64,000 nt of DNA from Nemertoderma westbladi. Taxonomy: Eukaryota; Xenacoelomorpha; Nemertodermatida; Nemertodermatidae. Position 1 is the first letter of the stretch; every line of letters begins with the position of its first letter. The stretch is from assembly GCA_032718475.1 (NCBI GenBank), contig JAUCBJ010008915.1:1-64000 (forward strand). Reading direction: 5' to 3'. The notes beneath the pieces are model-generated. The model saw only the letters and a list, made by a program, of their open reading frames with translations. It searched no databases and was not told the origin of the DNA. Both the position numbers and the translations under genes were made by a program. Positions 22,874 through 34,215 of this stretch are shown here, in pieces.

Positions 22874-24160
22874 ATGACGGAGTTGATAGAAGATGGTCTT
22901 GGTATCGGGGAGCGATATACTCTACTTTTACAAGCGTTTGTTGATAGCTTAATACGCGGCGACGTTAGTCCAACTGCTGCGGAGGACGATGGTCGTTATA
23001 TCGAACCGCCAATGTCCCAAGAGCAGCTCACGCGTGAGTTGGACTATAGAAAATTCGCTGCTCGATATACGCAGCGTAATGGTACGTATATGGGCTTCTT
23101 AACTACTGGTCATCCTATCGATTTACACAATACGGACTATGTCGACTATATATCCTGCCCAGCGGAGTCGGAACCATAAACTGAAATTCGAATGCGAAAA
23201 TTCTATTCGAAATCGACTCGAAAGAAAAGACACTTAAGAAACAAATGGACGCGGTAACTCCAACGTATATTTGGAATTCTTGATAGAAGCATTGTAACAA
23301 CAAATAAATATCACCCGCGTTTACCCTACCAGACGTGCGTCTTTGGTATTATTACGATAAATGCCCTAGACCCAACTAATAAACGGAAAGACATAAACAT
23401 CCACGTAAACCGAAACTTGTTGACGTATCACCTATGCTCACTCGGCTCGAACGATCCTGGAGTAAACCTACGATCAGAGTCCCGGAATACTCGGTCAAAC
23501 CTCCTCATTCCTTAGTTGGACCTCAGACCTGCGATCTTGGTGGTGTCGCGGATCCTCGCGGACTGTATTCACTGTTCAAAGATCTAGTGCTACCCTAACA
23601 ATTAATCGGTAACACTCCGACAGTGATTTCTAGCTAGCCGCCCATCTTACCTAGCCGGATTGTGACGCGGACACCTAATATCACTATCCAACCGTATGGT
23701 CGTCCACGTTTAACGCGATACAACCCCTCATCAAGGGGAAGGAGAGCGTTGTACGAAACGAGTTAAACGCTATTTTATAAAGATCAAAAAGGAAACCTGC
23801 GTTTGTTCAGATAAACGTAAGTTATAACAGTGAGTCCAATCGATAAACGAATTGGCCTTATCTCAATTCGATTGGGAAATCCAGAATCTCTAAGAAGTTA
23901 TCGAACTTGGACGATCCTATTCTCTGCGAGAGTTTTTGGATGAACGTATCCAGCTACGAGCGGAGGAAAATCAGCTCGAGGAGAAGCATATCGAAACGGC
24001 AGATACCTCGACCACAATCCTACACCTTCTGATGCAATCATATTGCACCCTTCACCCAGGAGTTATGGCCCTCCTAGTAAAGTGGCTCCCCCCAAAGAGA
24101 AAAAGACTCTTGCTAGCCTCAAAAAACTGCGTAAACGCCGTCTGCGTAAGAAAGACTAAC
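22874..24160 (+). pseudogene. 3' ORF of the BEL/Pao-like element, decayed (copy 2)
   Basis: Begins at an ATG and is open for 101 codons (to 23179). It shows the N-terminus missing from copy 1: MTELIEDGLGIGERYTLLL, then a block shared with copy 1 (SQEQLTRELDYRKF, GHPIDLH). Downstream sequence keeps matching copy 1 (VPEYSV, RAEENQLEEKHI, then SLKKLRKR in another frame) but has many stops and a deletion relative to copy 1 near 24000. Because both copies place it just before the 3' LTR, it is a real part of this family. Function is unknown. Confidence 0.6.
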
Positions 24161-24237
24161 TGTTTAGAGTATCTTTATGTTTTAGAAACTGTGATTTTTA
24201 TATTTTATAGACTGAAAATCCCATTTTCTGGGAGCGG

Positions 24238-25486
24238 TGTAAAAGCCTTTGCTGAATTGCCCCGTTATTTTTATTATCTTTTACATTAAAATACTCTGTA
24301 GTTGATTTAATAAGTGTAAGAGACCGTATTATTGCTGTATCGGTGTTTTTAGAGGATCTAAGACCTATTTCCTCCGTATGTGTACTGTGAAAGGCATATT
24401 TTATGATTCTATGGCAATTCGTGACGCAAAGGGGTGATAGCTACTCTTGAACAGTAGTTACTATGACTACGGTTAACAGCTGACATTCATACGTGTTGAT
24501 TTCCTTTGTTCTACGGCGTCTCTCAGTTCAGTCAGCCAATTAGAGCGTTTTTGTGGCTCCTTGTACAGAAAATTTCCGAGAAATGACGCAATGCCTATGT
24601 GCAGTGTTTACATTCAGTCCTGAGCCAAAGAAAGAACGGCTTGGAAGTATTTTGTGCTTTACTGTTTTTTAGTCTTACACTAGTAGGTTTAATTATAAAG
24701 GGCATATATCCTTTAACCTAACGACTACCTGACTCATGGAATCACTGCTGACTGGATCATACATGCTGACTGCTGAAACATTGCAAACTCATAACAATCA
24801 GTGTTTTCATTGTTGTTTTATACTGCTATTTACCGTCAGTTCTTCATAATATGGTTGATGAATAATTATATTTGGAATAACGATAAATAACCCCGAAACC
24901 CAATATTCTTGATATACCGAAGGTAAGAGAGAAGGGTTACAGATAAACGATTGTGACTTATGTTAAAGTGGTTTGAAGTGAATCTAATGTTATTTGATAG
25001 ACCCTACATGAGTCAGTCTGTGTTCCTTTTATATGTGACTAAAATCAGTGAAGATTGGCAGATTAGTGTGCAGTATTGTGCAGCATTGTGTATGAGTGAG
25101 TCTGTTAAAGAAGCAATTCCTAAAGAATGCGCCATATATGTGAATTATAATTAAGCCATATCGTTGTGAGTAGTTTAAGTCATAACTCTGTTTATATAGA
25201 TAAAGCGCCACGTCCTAAAGGAACTGTTAATATTCCCGAAGGTGAATAATATTGTCAGAGATTATATAATACTGTCAGTCGAATAATACATTAGGCTTAC
25301 ATAGCAATAAAATTAAACCGTCGAACCCAATCTCCCGGGAATATCCAGCGGGTGAATGGTCGCGCACGGATTGGTTTCGACTAGTGTAGTGAATCAAATA
25401 CTTGTCATAGACTAAAAACCGATTTAATATCTAGAAGACATCTTAATTTGGTGGGTTAAACTGCCAAAGGTCTGAAAGCGCGAACA
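24238..25486 (+). repeat. 3' LTR of the BEL/Pao-like element
   Basis: Preceded by the purine-rich GGGAGCGG, begins TGTAAAAGCC and ends GCGCGAACA, followed by the target duplication GCGGT. Same length as the 5' LTR, with about fifteen substitutions or 1-bp indels between them. Confidence 0.93.
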
Positions 25487-25491
25487 GCGGT

Positions 25492-26016
25492 GCCAATAGC
25501 GACGCTATTCTAACTACCTTCGGCAATCATTTCACTACGGCGTTTAACGCTGACTTTTATTAATTAAATTATTTATTTGCAATAAAATATAATATAATTA
25601 AATAATATTAATTAAATAATATATCTTTATAGAATGCCATGGTTTTACCTTCACATAAACTGAAGCTTTAGGCCTACCGTTACTTGTTATTATCATCACC
25701 AAACATCGCATTGTACAGCACGCCCAAACGTCAGACCATAAGTACAAGTACAGTCATTAGTCAGACAGTACAAGCATGTTAATTAATTGTACCCTACCCA
25801 GGTACCTGTACAATTAATAGGCTTACTTGGTAACCCTGCTTCGGTACTTAATCACAAGTTTGCAGCACTTACCCAAACTTGTGCCCCTACTGTCCTACAG
25901 CAGCACTAAGTATGTAATAGGCCTACCCTACAGCAGTACAGGCAGTTGGGCAGACAGGTAATATCATTTTGTATTTCATATTTTATTCACTTGTTGCGAC
26001 AAAAATAACATAAACA
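25492..26016 (+). other. 5' flank of the γ-tubulin gene
   Basis: Non-coding, AT-rich with repeated AATATAATTAAAT-like sequence near 25570-25625. It should hold the promoter and 5' UTR of γ-tubulin, but I see no motif strong enough to mark. Confidence 0.5.
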
Positions 26017-27764
26017 ATGCCTCGCGAGATTATAACCCTACAGATGGGCCAATGCGGGAACCAGATCGGCATGGAATTCTGGAAGCAGCTGTGTACGGAG
26101 CACGGAATCAGTGAACAGGGGATTCTGGAAGATTTCGTAACCGAAGGAACCGACCGCAAGGACGTGTTCTTCTACCAGGCCGACGACGAACACTACATCC
26201 CGCGAGCGGTGTTGTTGGACTTGGAGCCCCGAGTAATAAACAGCATACTAACGAGTTCCTACAAGAAACTCTACAACCCGGAGAACATCTACATGTCCAA
26301 GGACGGGGGCGGGGCCGGGAACATCTGGGCCTCCGGGTTGTCCCAAGCCGAGAAACTCCACGAAGAAATATTCGATATAATCGACCGGGAGGCTGACGGT
26401 TCCGACTCGCTGGAGGGTTTCGTTCTGTGCCACTCGATAGCGGGAGGTACCGGTAGCGGGATGGGTTCCTTCATTCTAGAACGGTTGAACGACCGATACC
26501 CAAAGAAACTCATCCAGACCTATTCGGTGTTCCCCAACGTCCAGGAGGTCTCCGACGTCGTCGTCCAGCCCTATAACTCGCTACTAACTCTCAAACGACT
26601 CACCCTGCACGCCGACTGCACTATCGTGTTGGACAACACCGCGTTGAACCACATAGCCTCGGACCGTCTCCACATCGATAAACCCTCCTTCTCCCAGATC
26701 AACCAGCTTGTTTCCACGGTTATGAGCGCCTCCACCGCCACTCTCCGCTATCCCTCTTACATGAACAACGATCTGATTGGACTAATAGCGCCTCTGGTAC
26801 CGACTCCAAGGTTACACTTCCTAATGACCGGGTACACCCCGCTAACTACAGACACCATGAAGGTTAGTGTGTGTGTGTGGGGAGAGGGGGGGGGGGGGGG
26901 GGGGGGGTGATAATACCCTAGACTAGTTCCAAAATATTATCGTATCATCTATCCCGTTTGATACATTTCAGTATGTTACCTAAGCACCCATTGATATTTG
27001 GTTTGCTGTTTTGGTTGTTCAGTCATCAATCCTACTTAAAACTTTCATGACCATAAACTTTCATACGGACATCTGGTCTAGATGGCAATAAAGTCAGAAA
27101 TTCCGCTAATTAAGGTTGGGGTTGAGTTAATTAGGGTTGAGGCCGCCACACTAACCTGGGTCCTGGGAGATTAACAAAATTGATCACATGGTGGTTAGTC
27201 TATAACTGCACGTTGATATTCACTAATTAATATTATTAGGTTTCGGCTGTCCGGAAGACGACGGTATTGGACGTTATGCGACGACTTTTACAACCCAAGA
27301 ACATAATGGTCTCGACCCCCCACCACCGACACGGCAACCACTGCTACGTGTCTATACTCAACATAATACAGGGGGAGGTGGACCCGACGCAGGTCCACAA
27401 GAGTCTACAGCGGATCCGAGAACGTAAACTCGTGGAGTTTATACCCTGGGGACCGGCCACCATACAGGTGGCCCTCTCCCGGAAGAGCCCTTACGTACAG
27501 TCAGCCAATCGGGTGAGCGGGTTGATGCTGGCTAATCACACTAGCATAGCCGAGCTGTTCCAACGCACGCTGGATCAGTACGATAAGTTGAGGAAGAGAG
27601 AGGCCTTCCTGGATCAGTACAAGAAGGAGGCGATATTCCAGGACGGCTTGGAGGAGTTCGATAGTTCCAGGGAGATAGTTCAGGAACTCATCAATGAGTA
27701 CCAAGCAGCAACAAGACCCGATTATATACAATGGGGTGTAGGTGACGAAACAACTGGACAATAG
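26017..27764 (+). CDS. TUBG1: Tubulin gamma chain (two exons)
   Basis: Exon 1 is 26017-26862 and exon 2 is 27240-27764, with a phase-0 GT-AG intron of 377 bp (AAG|GTTAGT ... TTATTAG|GTT). The product is 456 aa; animal γ-tubulins are about 450. The start [18 protein letters not shown], the tubulin GTP-binding signature AGGTGSGMG (142-150) and the γ-specific C-terminal half ([43 protein letters not shown]) are all present. The protein nucleates microtubules in γ-TuRC at centrosomes. Coding DNA is GC-rich and the intron carries a 22-G run only 24 bp after the donor. The symbol is for the orthologue group; vertebrate TUBG1 and TUBG2 are later duplicates. Confidence 0.97.
26886..26907. repeat. Poly-G tract in the γ-tubulin intron (22 G)
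   Basis: Lies 24 bp inside the intron, after a short GT repeat that starts at the splice donor. Confidence 0.95.
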
Positions 27765-27966
27765 ATAGTCAACTTACGGGATGTACTTAATCCATTTAAT
27801 CTATGTCAAAGAGTCCTTGATATCGGAAAATCCGTCTTTATTTAATAATACTCAATACCTTTTTTTTCATTTAATATCGTTTAGTTTTGTATTGAACTTA
27901 TTGCTCGCCTTTTCGAAAATAATGTTTGTAATATTCTTTAACTTTAAATATATTTGTAAAAGTGTA

Positions 27967-27972
27967 AATAAA
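27967..27972 (+). terminator. Probable polyadenylation signal of γ-tubulin
   Basis: AATAAA about 200 bp after the stop codon, the canonical hexamer at a plausible 3' UTR distance. Confidence 0.55.
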
Positions 27973-28083
27973 GTATTTCATGCAAAAGATTAATTATTTA
28001 ATTGAAAAGTGTTACACCAGGAAAAGCTTCTAAAAAGGTGCTTGTGAGTCATTCCTGTCACTCGTTCCCTATTGCCTAACTAT

Positions 28084-29798
28084 TTAAAGCATCTCCTTTA
28101 CATTATTTGAGATCAGTTTTACTTGTTCCGTATTAACTCTTCTTCCTATGAACTCTTTTTCTCGACGCAATAGATAATATTGGCTGACGCTCGCAGGGAC
28201 TCCGTCCATCGCCAGCACCCTGTAATCCTCACCCTCGATCCGGTATGGGATCCCCACCTTCCGATTTGTCTTGCGACCTCCGCATGGGATTTTTAAGCCA
28301 AGTTCCAACGATGTAGCCAGAGATTTACCGTGGGTTTTCCTCATCGTCAACTCCCCATCGTCTATGGGATCGGCTAAGTCGTATTTACAACTGAAACAGC
28401 TGACCAATCTGTTACACCATGACAGGTTACGCACCTCACCACTGAACGGTTCTACTTTGTTGGCATCGCCCTCACGCACCGGTTCTACTTTGTTGGCATC
28501 GCCCTCACGCACCGGTTCTACTTTGTTGGCATCGTCCTCACGCACAGGTTCTACATTGGCTTGTTCGTCTCTCAAACTCTTAATTTTCTTGATTTCCTCC
28601 TTCAGAAAACCATCAGCAATTTTCAATCGCCTGTTATCGAATTCGCATTCGATGTTATGTTCCATTAGTTTCTTTAAATCACTAATCTTTTTAATACACT
28701 TCATTTCGGTGTCATAAATATCTTGCCTTATCTGCCATAGCGCTGTTTTGTTTCCAGGGCACCTTAATATAGGCGGCATATAAGAATCCCTTTCGTTGTG
28801 GTGTACACTCGCAGATTTATTGAAAGCCTCTAATTTTTCTTGAAACTCTGGCGATATAAAATTAACTTGCAGTTCAACTTTCACATCAAGTATTGTATAT
28901 TTTATGTCCAATAACATCAAACTATATTTTTTTGAATCAGTGATGCCAACGGGTGTATCTCCAAAAAATTGAACTATATAAAACATAAATTCGAAAAACA
29001 TTTTTCTAAAATGAAAAATTATAACATTCCCTAAAAATCATTATCGGAACTTATTTATATGAACTTATTTATAGCTCCGTTAAGTACCTACATTTGTTGA
29101 ACAATCAATGGGTCTGACAATTTATAATATAAATTATTAATGATAGTAACTGTACGTAAAAGTAACTAGCAACTTTCTGAAATATTTAGTTAATAAAATA
29201 TAATAATTATAGTTAATAAAATCTAATGATTATGTATAACTGACCTATAAATTTGATAAATTTTCTGCACAACCGCGTACAGCAGAATAAATGTTCAGTG
29301 TTGCCACACATTTGCTCTATAATCGTGTAAAAACCTTTCATTTTGTAAGTCTAAACTGTAAAACTCTGCAAGTGCTTGGCAAAAATGTTACACTAGGTTT
29401 TCGCCAAATTTGGAGTTACGCGTCCGCTCAACTGTTTCAATTTACCTCTCCAATTGTTGAACAATTTTAGGAGTAATGTTGCGATTGTCTTCCATTAGAG
29501 ATTTAACACGTGGATCAATTTCACTTATATGTTTATCGAGACAAATCATCATCTCCTCTATGGTTGATTTACAATCATCTAATTTGGAACTCCATTCAGC
29601 GACCACCTCTAGTTCATTTTCATAAAGAGACTGCCTGTCCACAGATCCAGCCTTCGTACCATTACCATCACCGAGGTAACCACTACTGTCACGATCACAG
29701 TTGTTGTCAATAGCAATACCCTCAGTAGTAATATTACTATTTTCAACTGATTTGCGCTTATTCAGACCAACATTTATTCCAAACCCGGATTCATCCAT
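28084..29798 (-). CDS. Hypothetical coiled-coil protein with 11-residue repeats (two exons)
   Basis: Exon 1 (29798-29446) starts at an ATG and ends GAGAG|GTAAAT. The acceptor TTCATTTTAG lies at 29006-29007 and exon 2 runs 29005-28084. The junction keeps the frame (phase 2) and gives 424 aa. Exon 1 is polar, then helical (EVVAEWSSKLDDCKSTIEEMM). Exon 2 has a helical Lys/Glu-rich stretch, then just over three 11-aa units of KVEPVREGDAN (about residues 268-306) encoded by a 33-bp minisatellite, then two CxxC-like cysteines and a basic C-terminal part. No family recognised. It lies tail to tail with γ-tubulin, with about 300 bp between stop codons. A single-exon reading (305 aa from the ATG at 29001) is the alternative. 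Confidence 0.65.
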
Positions 29799-30215
29799 TA
29801 CCGGTAGTTAAAAATATTACACACATTACATAATTTGACAATATTACATTGATTAAAAGCGGCAGGCCTATGGTACTACATATTACATGATAGACTTGTA
29901 CACATACTGTCTTGAAAAAAAGTACCGCATATTTTTGGTTTTGGTCATTTTATAATTTTGGTCTAATATTTGTACAGTAATCAGCCCCAAATTTTGTTCT
30001 TTCTGTTATATTTTTTTTTCCATAGTTAGGGTCTTACTGAGTAGTAGAGTTTCCATAGTAGTTACTGTTTTCGTTGGTTGCTGGTGTTTTTTTTTTTCAT
30101 TATACCGGTAGTTATAAAAAATGTATTTTGTATAAATTATTTAAAAAATAAAATAGATTTTTCGGTATATTTAAAAAGAAACACTAGCTATGCTATATAT
30201 GGAAACACGGCTAGA
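29799..30215. other. AT-rich intergenic DNA, 5' flank of the orphan gene
   Basis: Long T-runs and no coding potential. It leads into the fold-back element. Confidence 0.5.
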
Positions 30216-30797
30216 GTTCCGCCCGTCCCTCCATTTTAATTTTATACCAAAATGTAAACAAGTTTACAAGCAGTTACACCTTTTAGTGTTTGTGTAAAGT
30301 AGAACATTTCATAATAGTTATTTTTAATTATGATCTAGAACAAGTTATATTTTGTTCTAGAACATTTTTAAAAAGTGGAAAATTTTTATTTTTTTTATTA
30401 ATTCAATGATGAACTCTTTTAAATTTAAAAATTTTAAATTAAAAAAACTAGCTTGTATAAAAATTGTTCTAGAACAAAAAATATTTATTCTCGAACATAA
30501 CTTTTTATTATAATCAGTAACTGGCATGTTCTAGAAGATTTAAAACTACAAAAAGTGAAAACACTAGCTAGTATAAAAGTACAGTTAAAAATCCAAAAAT
30601 GTAGCCGCGGGAGGAACTGACCCCAAAAATAGCTAAGTTAATTTTTTAAAACACTAGCTAGACAAAAAATACTAGCTACCACAAAATATAAATATATTTT
30701 TGGGATACAGGGATATGTTTTAGAACAATAATATATGTAAAAAAAACTGCTTAAAAATAGCTAGAAAAAAATCTGAATATGGGGAGACGGGCGGAAC
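30216..30797. mobile_element. Fold-back (inverted-repeat) element, about 580 bp
   Basis: Left end GTTCCGCCCGTCCCTCCAT and right end, reversed, GTTCCGCCCGTCTCCCCAT (17 of 19 match). The similarity extends weakly outwards (CGGCTAGAG against CGGCAAAG). The interior is AT-rich, non-coding and carries GTTCTAGAAC and ACTAGCTA motifs like those at 12.5-13.5 kb. No convincing target duplication was found, so the exact ends are uncertain. Confidence 0.6.
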
Positions 30798-31161
30798 CTT
30801 TGCCGAAAACACTACCTACCGGAACCGGTACTAGCTACCAAAAAATGTAACATATAACGAGTTAAAATATTATGTTCTCTAATATAAATGAATAGGCAAA
30901 ACAGAATTAAGAAAGGCATGTTATTGGAGACACGTGCTACAAGTACCAGTAGTAGCTAGTACCAGCAAAATAAATAAAGATATGTTCTAGAATCGTAATC
31001 ACTAATAAACTTTTATAATTATGACTTCGTTTTCAGCACTGTGAGAACGAGGTGATAGCGTTGTCAAAGTGCGTTCAAAATACGACGCAAAACCACGGCC
31101 CTAAAGTATATGTGAATCGGATTATATTTTAAAATTAATTTTCAATCTTGCAATTTTTTAT

Positions 31162-31318
31162 TACCACTTGGGTCCGTGTTCAGTTAATCTGCCACCATGT
31201 GGGACCGTGTTCAGTTAATCTGCCACCATGTGGGACCGTGTTCAGTTAATCTGCCACCATGTGGGACCGTGTTCAGTTGATCTGCCACCATTTGGGACCG
31301 TGTTCAAGAATCTGTCAT
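31162..31318. repeat. 31-bp minisatellite, about five copies
   Basis: Unit CCACCATGTGGGACCGTG plus TTCAGTTAATCTG repeated head to tail. The three middle copies are nearly identical and the outer ones diverged. It abuts the LINE fragment at about 31330. Confidence 0.92.
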
Positions 31319-31329
31319 CATTTTAATCT

Positions 31330-31600
31330 TACATAACATTATGCACTCTGGTCCTCACGGAGAAAGCAATGTCCTACAAAGCGGAGGCGGCTCCGTTAAA
31401 GTGTCAAGCTAGGGGAGATTAATGTAACACCTCCAATGCTGTTTAGAGTCTGTATGGAGATGTGTTCATTGTACTTGACACAGTGAACCCGGCGCAGCAT
31501 TCAAGTGCCGTCCAGAGATTTGGTATCTCTACATTTAGAGCCCAGCATGGACTCATAAAGTGTACATGTACAGGTTCTACTGCTGCCCTACGTTAAAACG
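31330..31600 (-). pseudogene. LINE fragment (family shared with 34.2 and 41.9 kb)
   Basis: The reverse strand aligns with 42355-42560: ACCAAATCTCTGGA, GCCGGGTTCA, TAGCTTGACACTT, CGCCTCCGCTTTG, GGACATTGCTTT. It keeps about 65 bp that copy 41896-42793 has lost. Short, with no intact reading frame. Confidence 0.7.
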
Positions 31601-32456
31601 TTTAAGGACTCTAGCGTACCCAATAAATAAATATAAAAGCGGAATCCATATGCCTAATCTCTACTAAACTATATAACGGATAATTATTGGTATATTGATT
31701 ATTATTGGTAAAAGTGAATTTTAAGCTGAAAACGTAGGCTACTGTAAACCTGCCCACGTAAGGGCGAGAGGAGGGGGGGGGGGGGGGGGGGGGGTAATAT
31801 CACTTTGGCGTATGAAAATAAGTTTTGGTTTTCTGGGCTGGCCCTTAACAATTTTATAACCTACTGTACGATGGCTGATCTATCTTTGCCAATTAATCTC
31901 TTAATTCTCCATGACGTCATAATTTATGTTCGAACAAAAAATATTTTTTGGTTGACCATAAATTAATTTCTGAAAGCTTGAATTTATCGGTTCCTTGTGG
32001 GGCGAGCTTTGGAAAGGCCATTCATTGGTTAGGGTAGTGAGTGGTATTCCATCCAATTGCACGTTTATTTGAATGTAGCCTAATTACTTAAAGTAAGTAG
32101 GCCTACAGTAATGAATGCCCTGTCCAAATGGAAATATAAAAATTAATAGTATACAGATAGAGCTGATAAAAACATAGGCCTACAGAAAGCAGAAAAATAA
32201 AGATAACGTATTAAATAATCAAGTGAAGAACAGTAGTGCTGATGAAGGAAACATACAGTAGAAATAAAATAAAATAACTAGGATTATTATATATATACAG
32301 TATATATATAATATAATATATTATAACAGATAAAATCAATTCAATTAAGTTTAATAGAGGTTAGAGTTTGTGTTAACACGTTATGGTGCCAATACATGTA
32401 CAACTTATTTAAAAGCATTATTTTAAAACAATATATACATACAGTATCTGAGTATG
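31601..32456. other. Non-coding stretch with poly-G (31773-31794) and AT microsatellites
   Basis: Contains a 22-G run and, near 32285-32330, long TA/ATA repeats. No gene or terminal repeat recognised. Confidence 0.6.
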
Positions 32457-34215
32457 TACCCACCTTCAGTAAAAAAAATTAGCGAAAAAAAGGACAGCCA
32501 CTGCAAAGTGGGAACGTGGGCAACTTAAAAAATGAGTTCATGTTCAAAAATGTGTTCAAGTGCATATACAATTAAATTTATATTAAAACGCACTCCGTTA
32601 CGTTATTATACTAAATTTAGGGGGAATTTTGAATTACTGTATATGTATGTACTACATTAGGCCTACTACTGTATGGTACCGGTACCGTATTTGTTGCAGT
32701 CTATCAGAACATGTTCAGTAGTTCTAAGCTAGGCTACTTAATTTCTGTACTTCAGATAATGTTTGTTGTCTTACCGGTCGTCTTTCACTAGCTAATTATG
32801 TTAATTGTATTATTCATTGTATTATTCAGCTTCTCCAAAGTCTACTTTTTAGATGAAAAGTCGAATGTCAGAGTTTCAATGTCTTACTAACAGTGTGACT
32901 TTAATAATAGGCCGCTAAACAATGTAGCCATATACCTATATATCAGTAGGCACCGTTCTGCCGTTATATATAGGCTGCTGATATCGTTATATTATTGTTA
33001 TAATTAAGTTGATTATCATGGCTGATCGGCAAGTTTCGTAAAAATATAACTACAGTACCGGTACTATAATAAAAAGTTACGAACATGGACTGATGCAACA
33101 AAGTATCATGCTGTGGCTGCATTCCAGAATAAAGAGTACTCAAGTATTAAGAAATGTGCAGAAGCTCATTTTATGTCTGACTAAAAGTAATCTACAACAA
33201 TGAAGATGACATTACAAACGATATTCTCTCACGTCATATTTATAACTTAGATGAGACGTCTTTCAGTCATGACCCTCGCCCAGGAAGAGTACTTGGAGCA
33301 ATTGGAGAAAAAACATATGCACATCGGAGTGGAGAAGGTCGGAAAGCGACAAGTGTTCTGGCTTGTGCCAAAGCTGATGATGTGCTTCCACCTCTCGTAG
33401 TGTTTAATCTTTAGCGGGGGCCATCTGAAACTATCCTTGATGGTTGCATAGATGGTATGGATATGGACATCAGTGAGAAAGGTTGGATGAGGATGACATC
33501 GGATGTTTTTGCCAGATGGTTTACAAACTTCTGCAAAAATATCAAGGAACGTCCCCATTACTTCTAGGCCTACTTTATGATGGATTGTCAAGTCATGCTA
33601 CTGTTAAGGCCATTGAGCTAGCCATGGAAGAGAACATTACAATATTGTTGTTTCCTCCACATACCACCGATGTTTTACAGCGGCTGGATGTTATTCAGTT
33701 CTCTCAAGGCACACTGGCGAAACAACATAGAGAAATCTATTAAGGAAGGTAATCGAGGTACGGCAATGACTCTAACAATTTTGTAACCATTTAAGTGATT
33801 TATGGCTGACCCACTTTACCCCCAGTGTTGTCAAATCGGGATTTTCTAGTTGTGGAGTCTTTCCTGTTGACCCATCGACATATCCTGTATCTCGATTTGA
33901 TAAATCTCTTCTTGTAAAGTAAAATAAATGGAATGAGTCAGGTGCAGTGGAGCTTACAGATCTTCAATATGAAGAATTGGTGCTCCAGACACCTTCTAAA
34001 TCTAAATCACCAAAATCTATACAGAAGACAGAAATGTCACCCAAGTACACCAAAACAATCAGGATTAGGCTCCAACAAATGTTGTTCTTTGCCAGCTGAT
34101 TCAATACAAATTCCAAAGAAACCATCTGGAGCACCAGTGCCCCAATACCCAAATCCTGGAAGAGATTTTGAAGCACAGTGGCAACTGGTATGGACACCAC
34201 TGTGGCACTGTGGGT

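Larger units (their letters stand above)
16738..25486 (+). mobile_element. Complete BEL/Pao-like LTR retrotransposon, internally deleted
   Basis: An 8,749-bp element flanked by 1,249-bp LTRs with TG...CA ends. The 5-bp target duplication GCGGT is present at 16733-16737 and 25487-25491, so both ends are exact. About fifteen differences between the LTRs imply nearly 99% identity and a fairly recent insertion. The interior holds a leader with two tandem-repeat blocks, one ORF (20296-21084) that keeps only two short Pao-type segments, a long non-coding stretch, and a decayed 3' ORF. Reverse transcriptase and integrase are missing, so it could move only with help from an intact relative. I see no clear tRNA primer-binding site directly after the 5' LTR. 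Confidence 0.92.

Noticed and set aside
28800-29001. Formin FH2-like reading of FFGDTP... in the orphan gene
   Set aside because: Only a few residues resemble FH2 and the surrounding sequence does not follow the domain.
31162-31318. CRISPR-like array of regular repeats
   Set aside because: Units are directly adjacent without unique spacers and the DNA is clearly animal, so it is a minisatellite.
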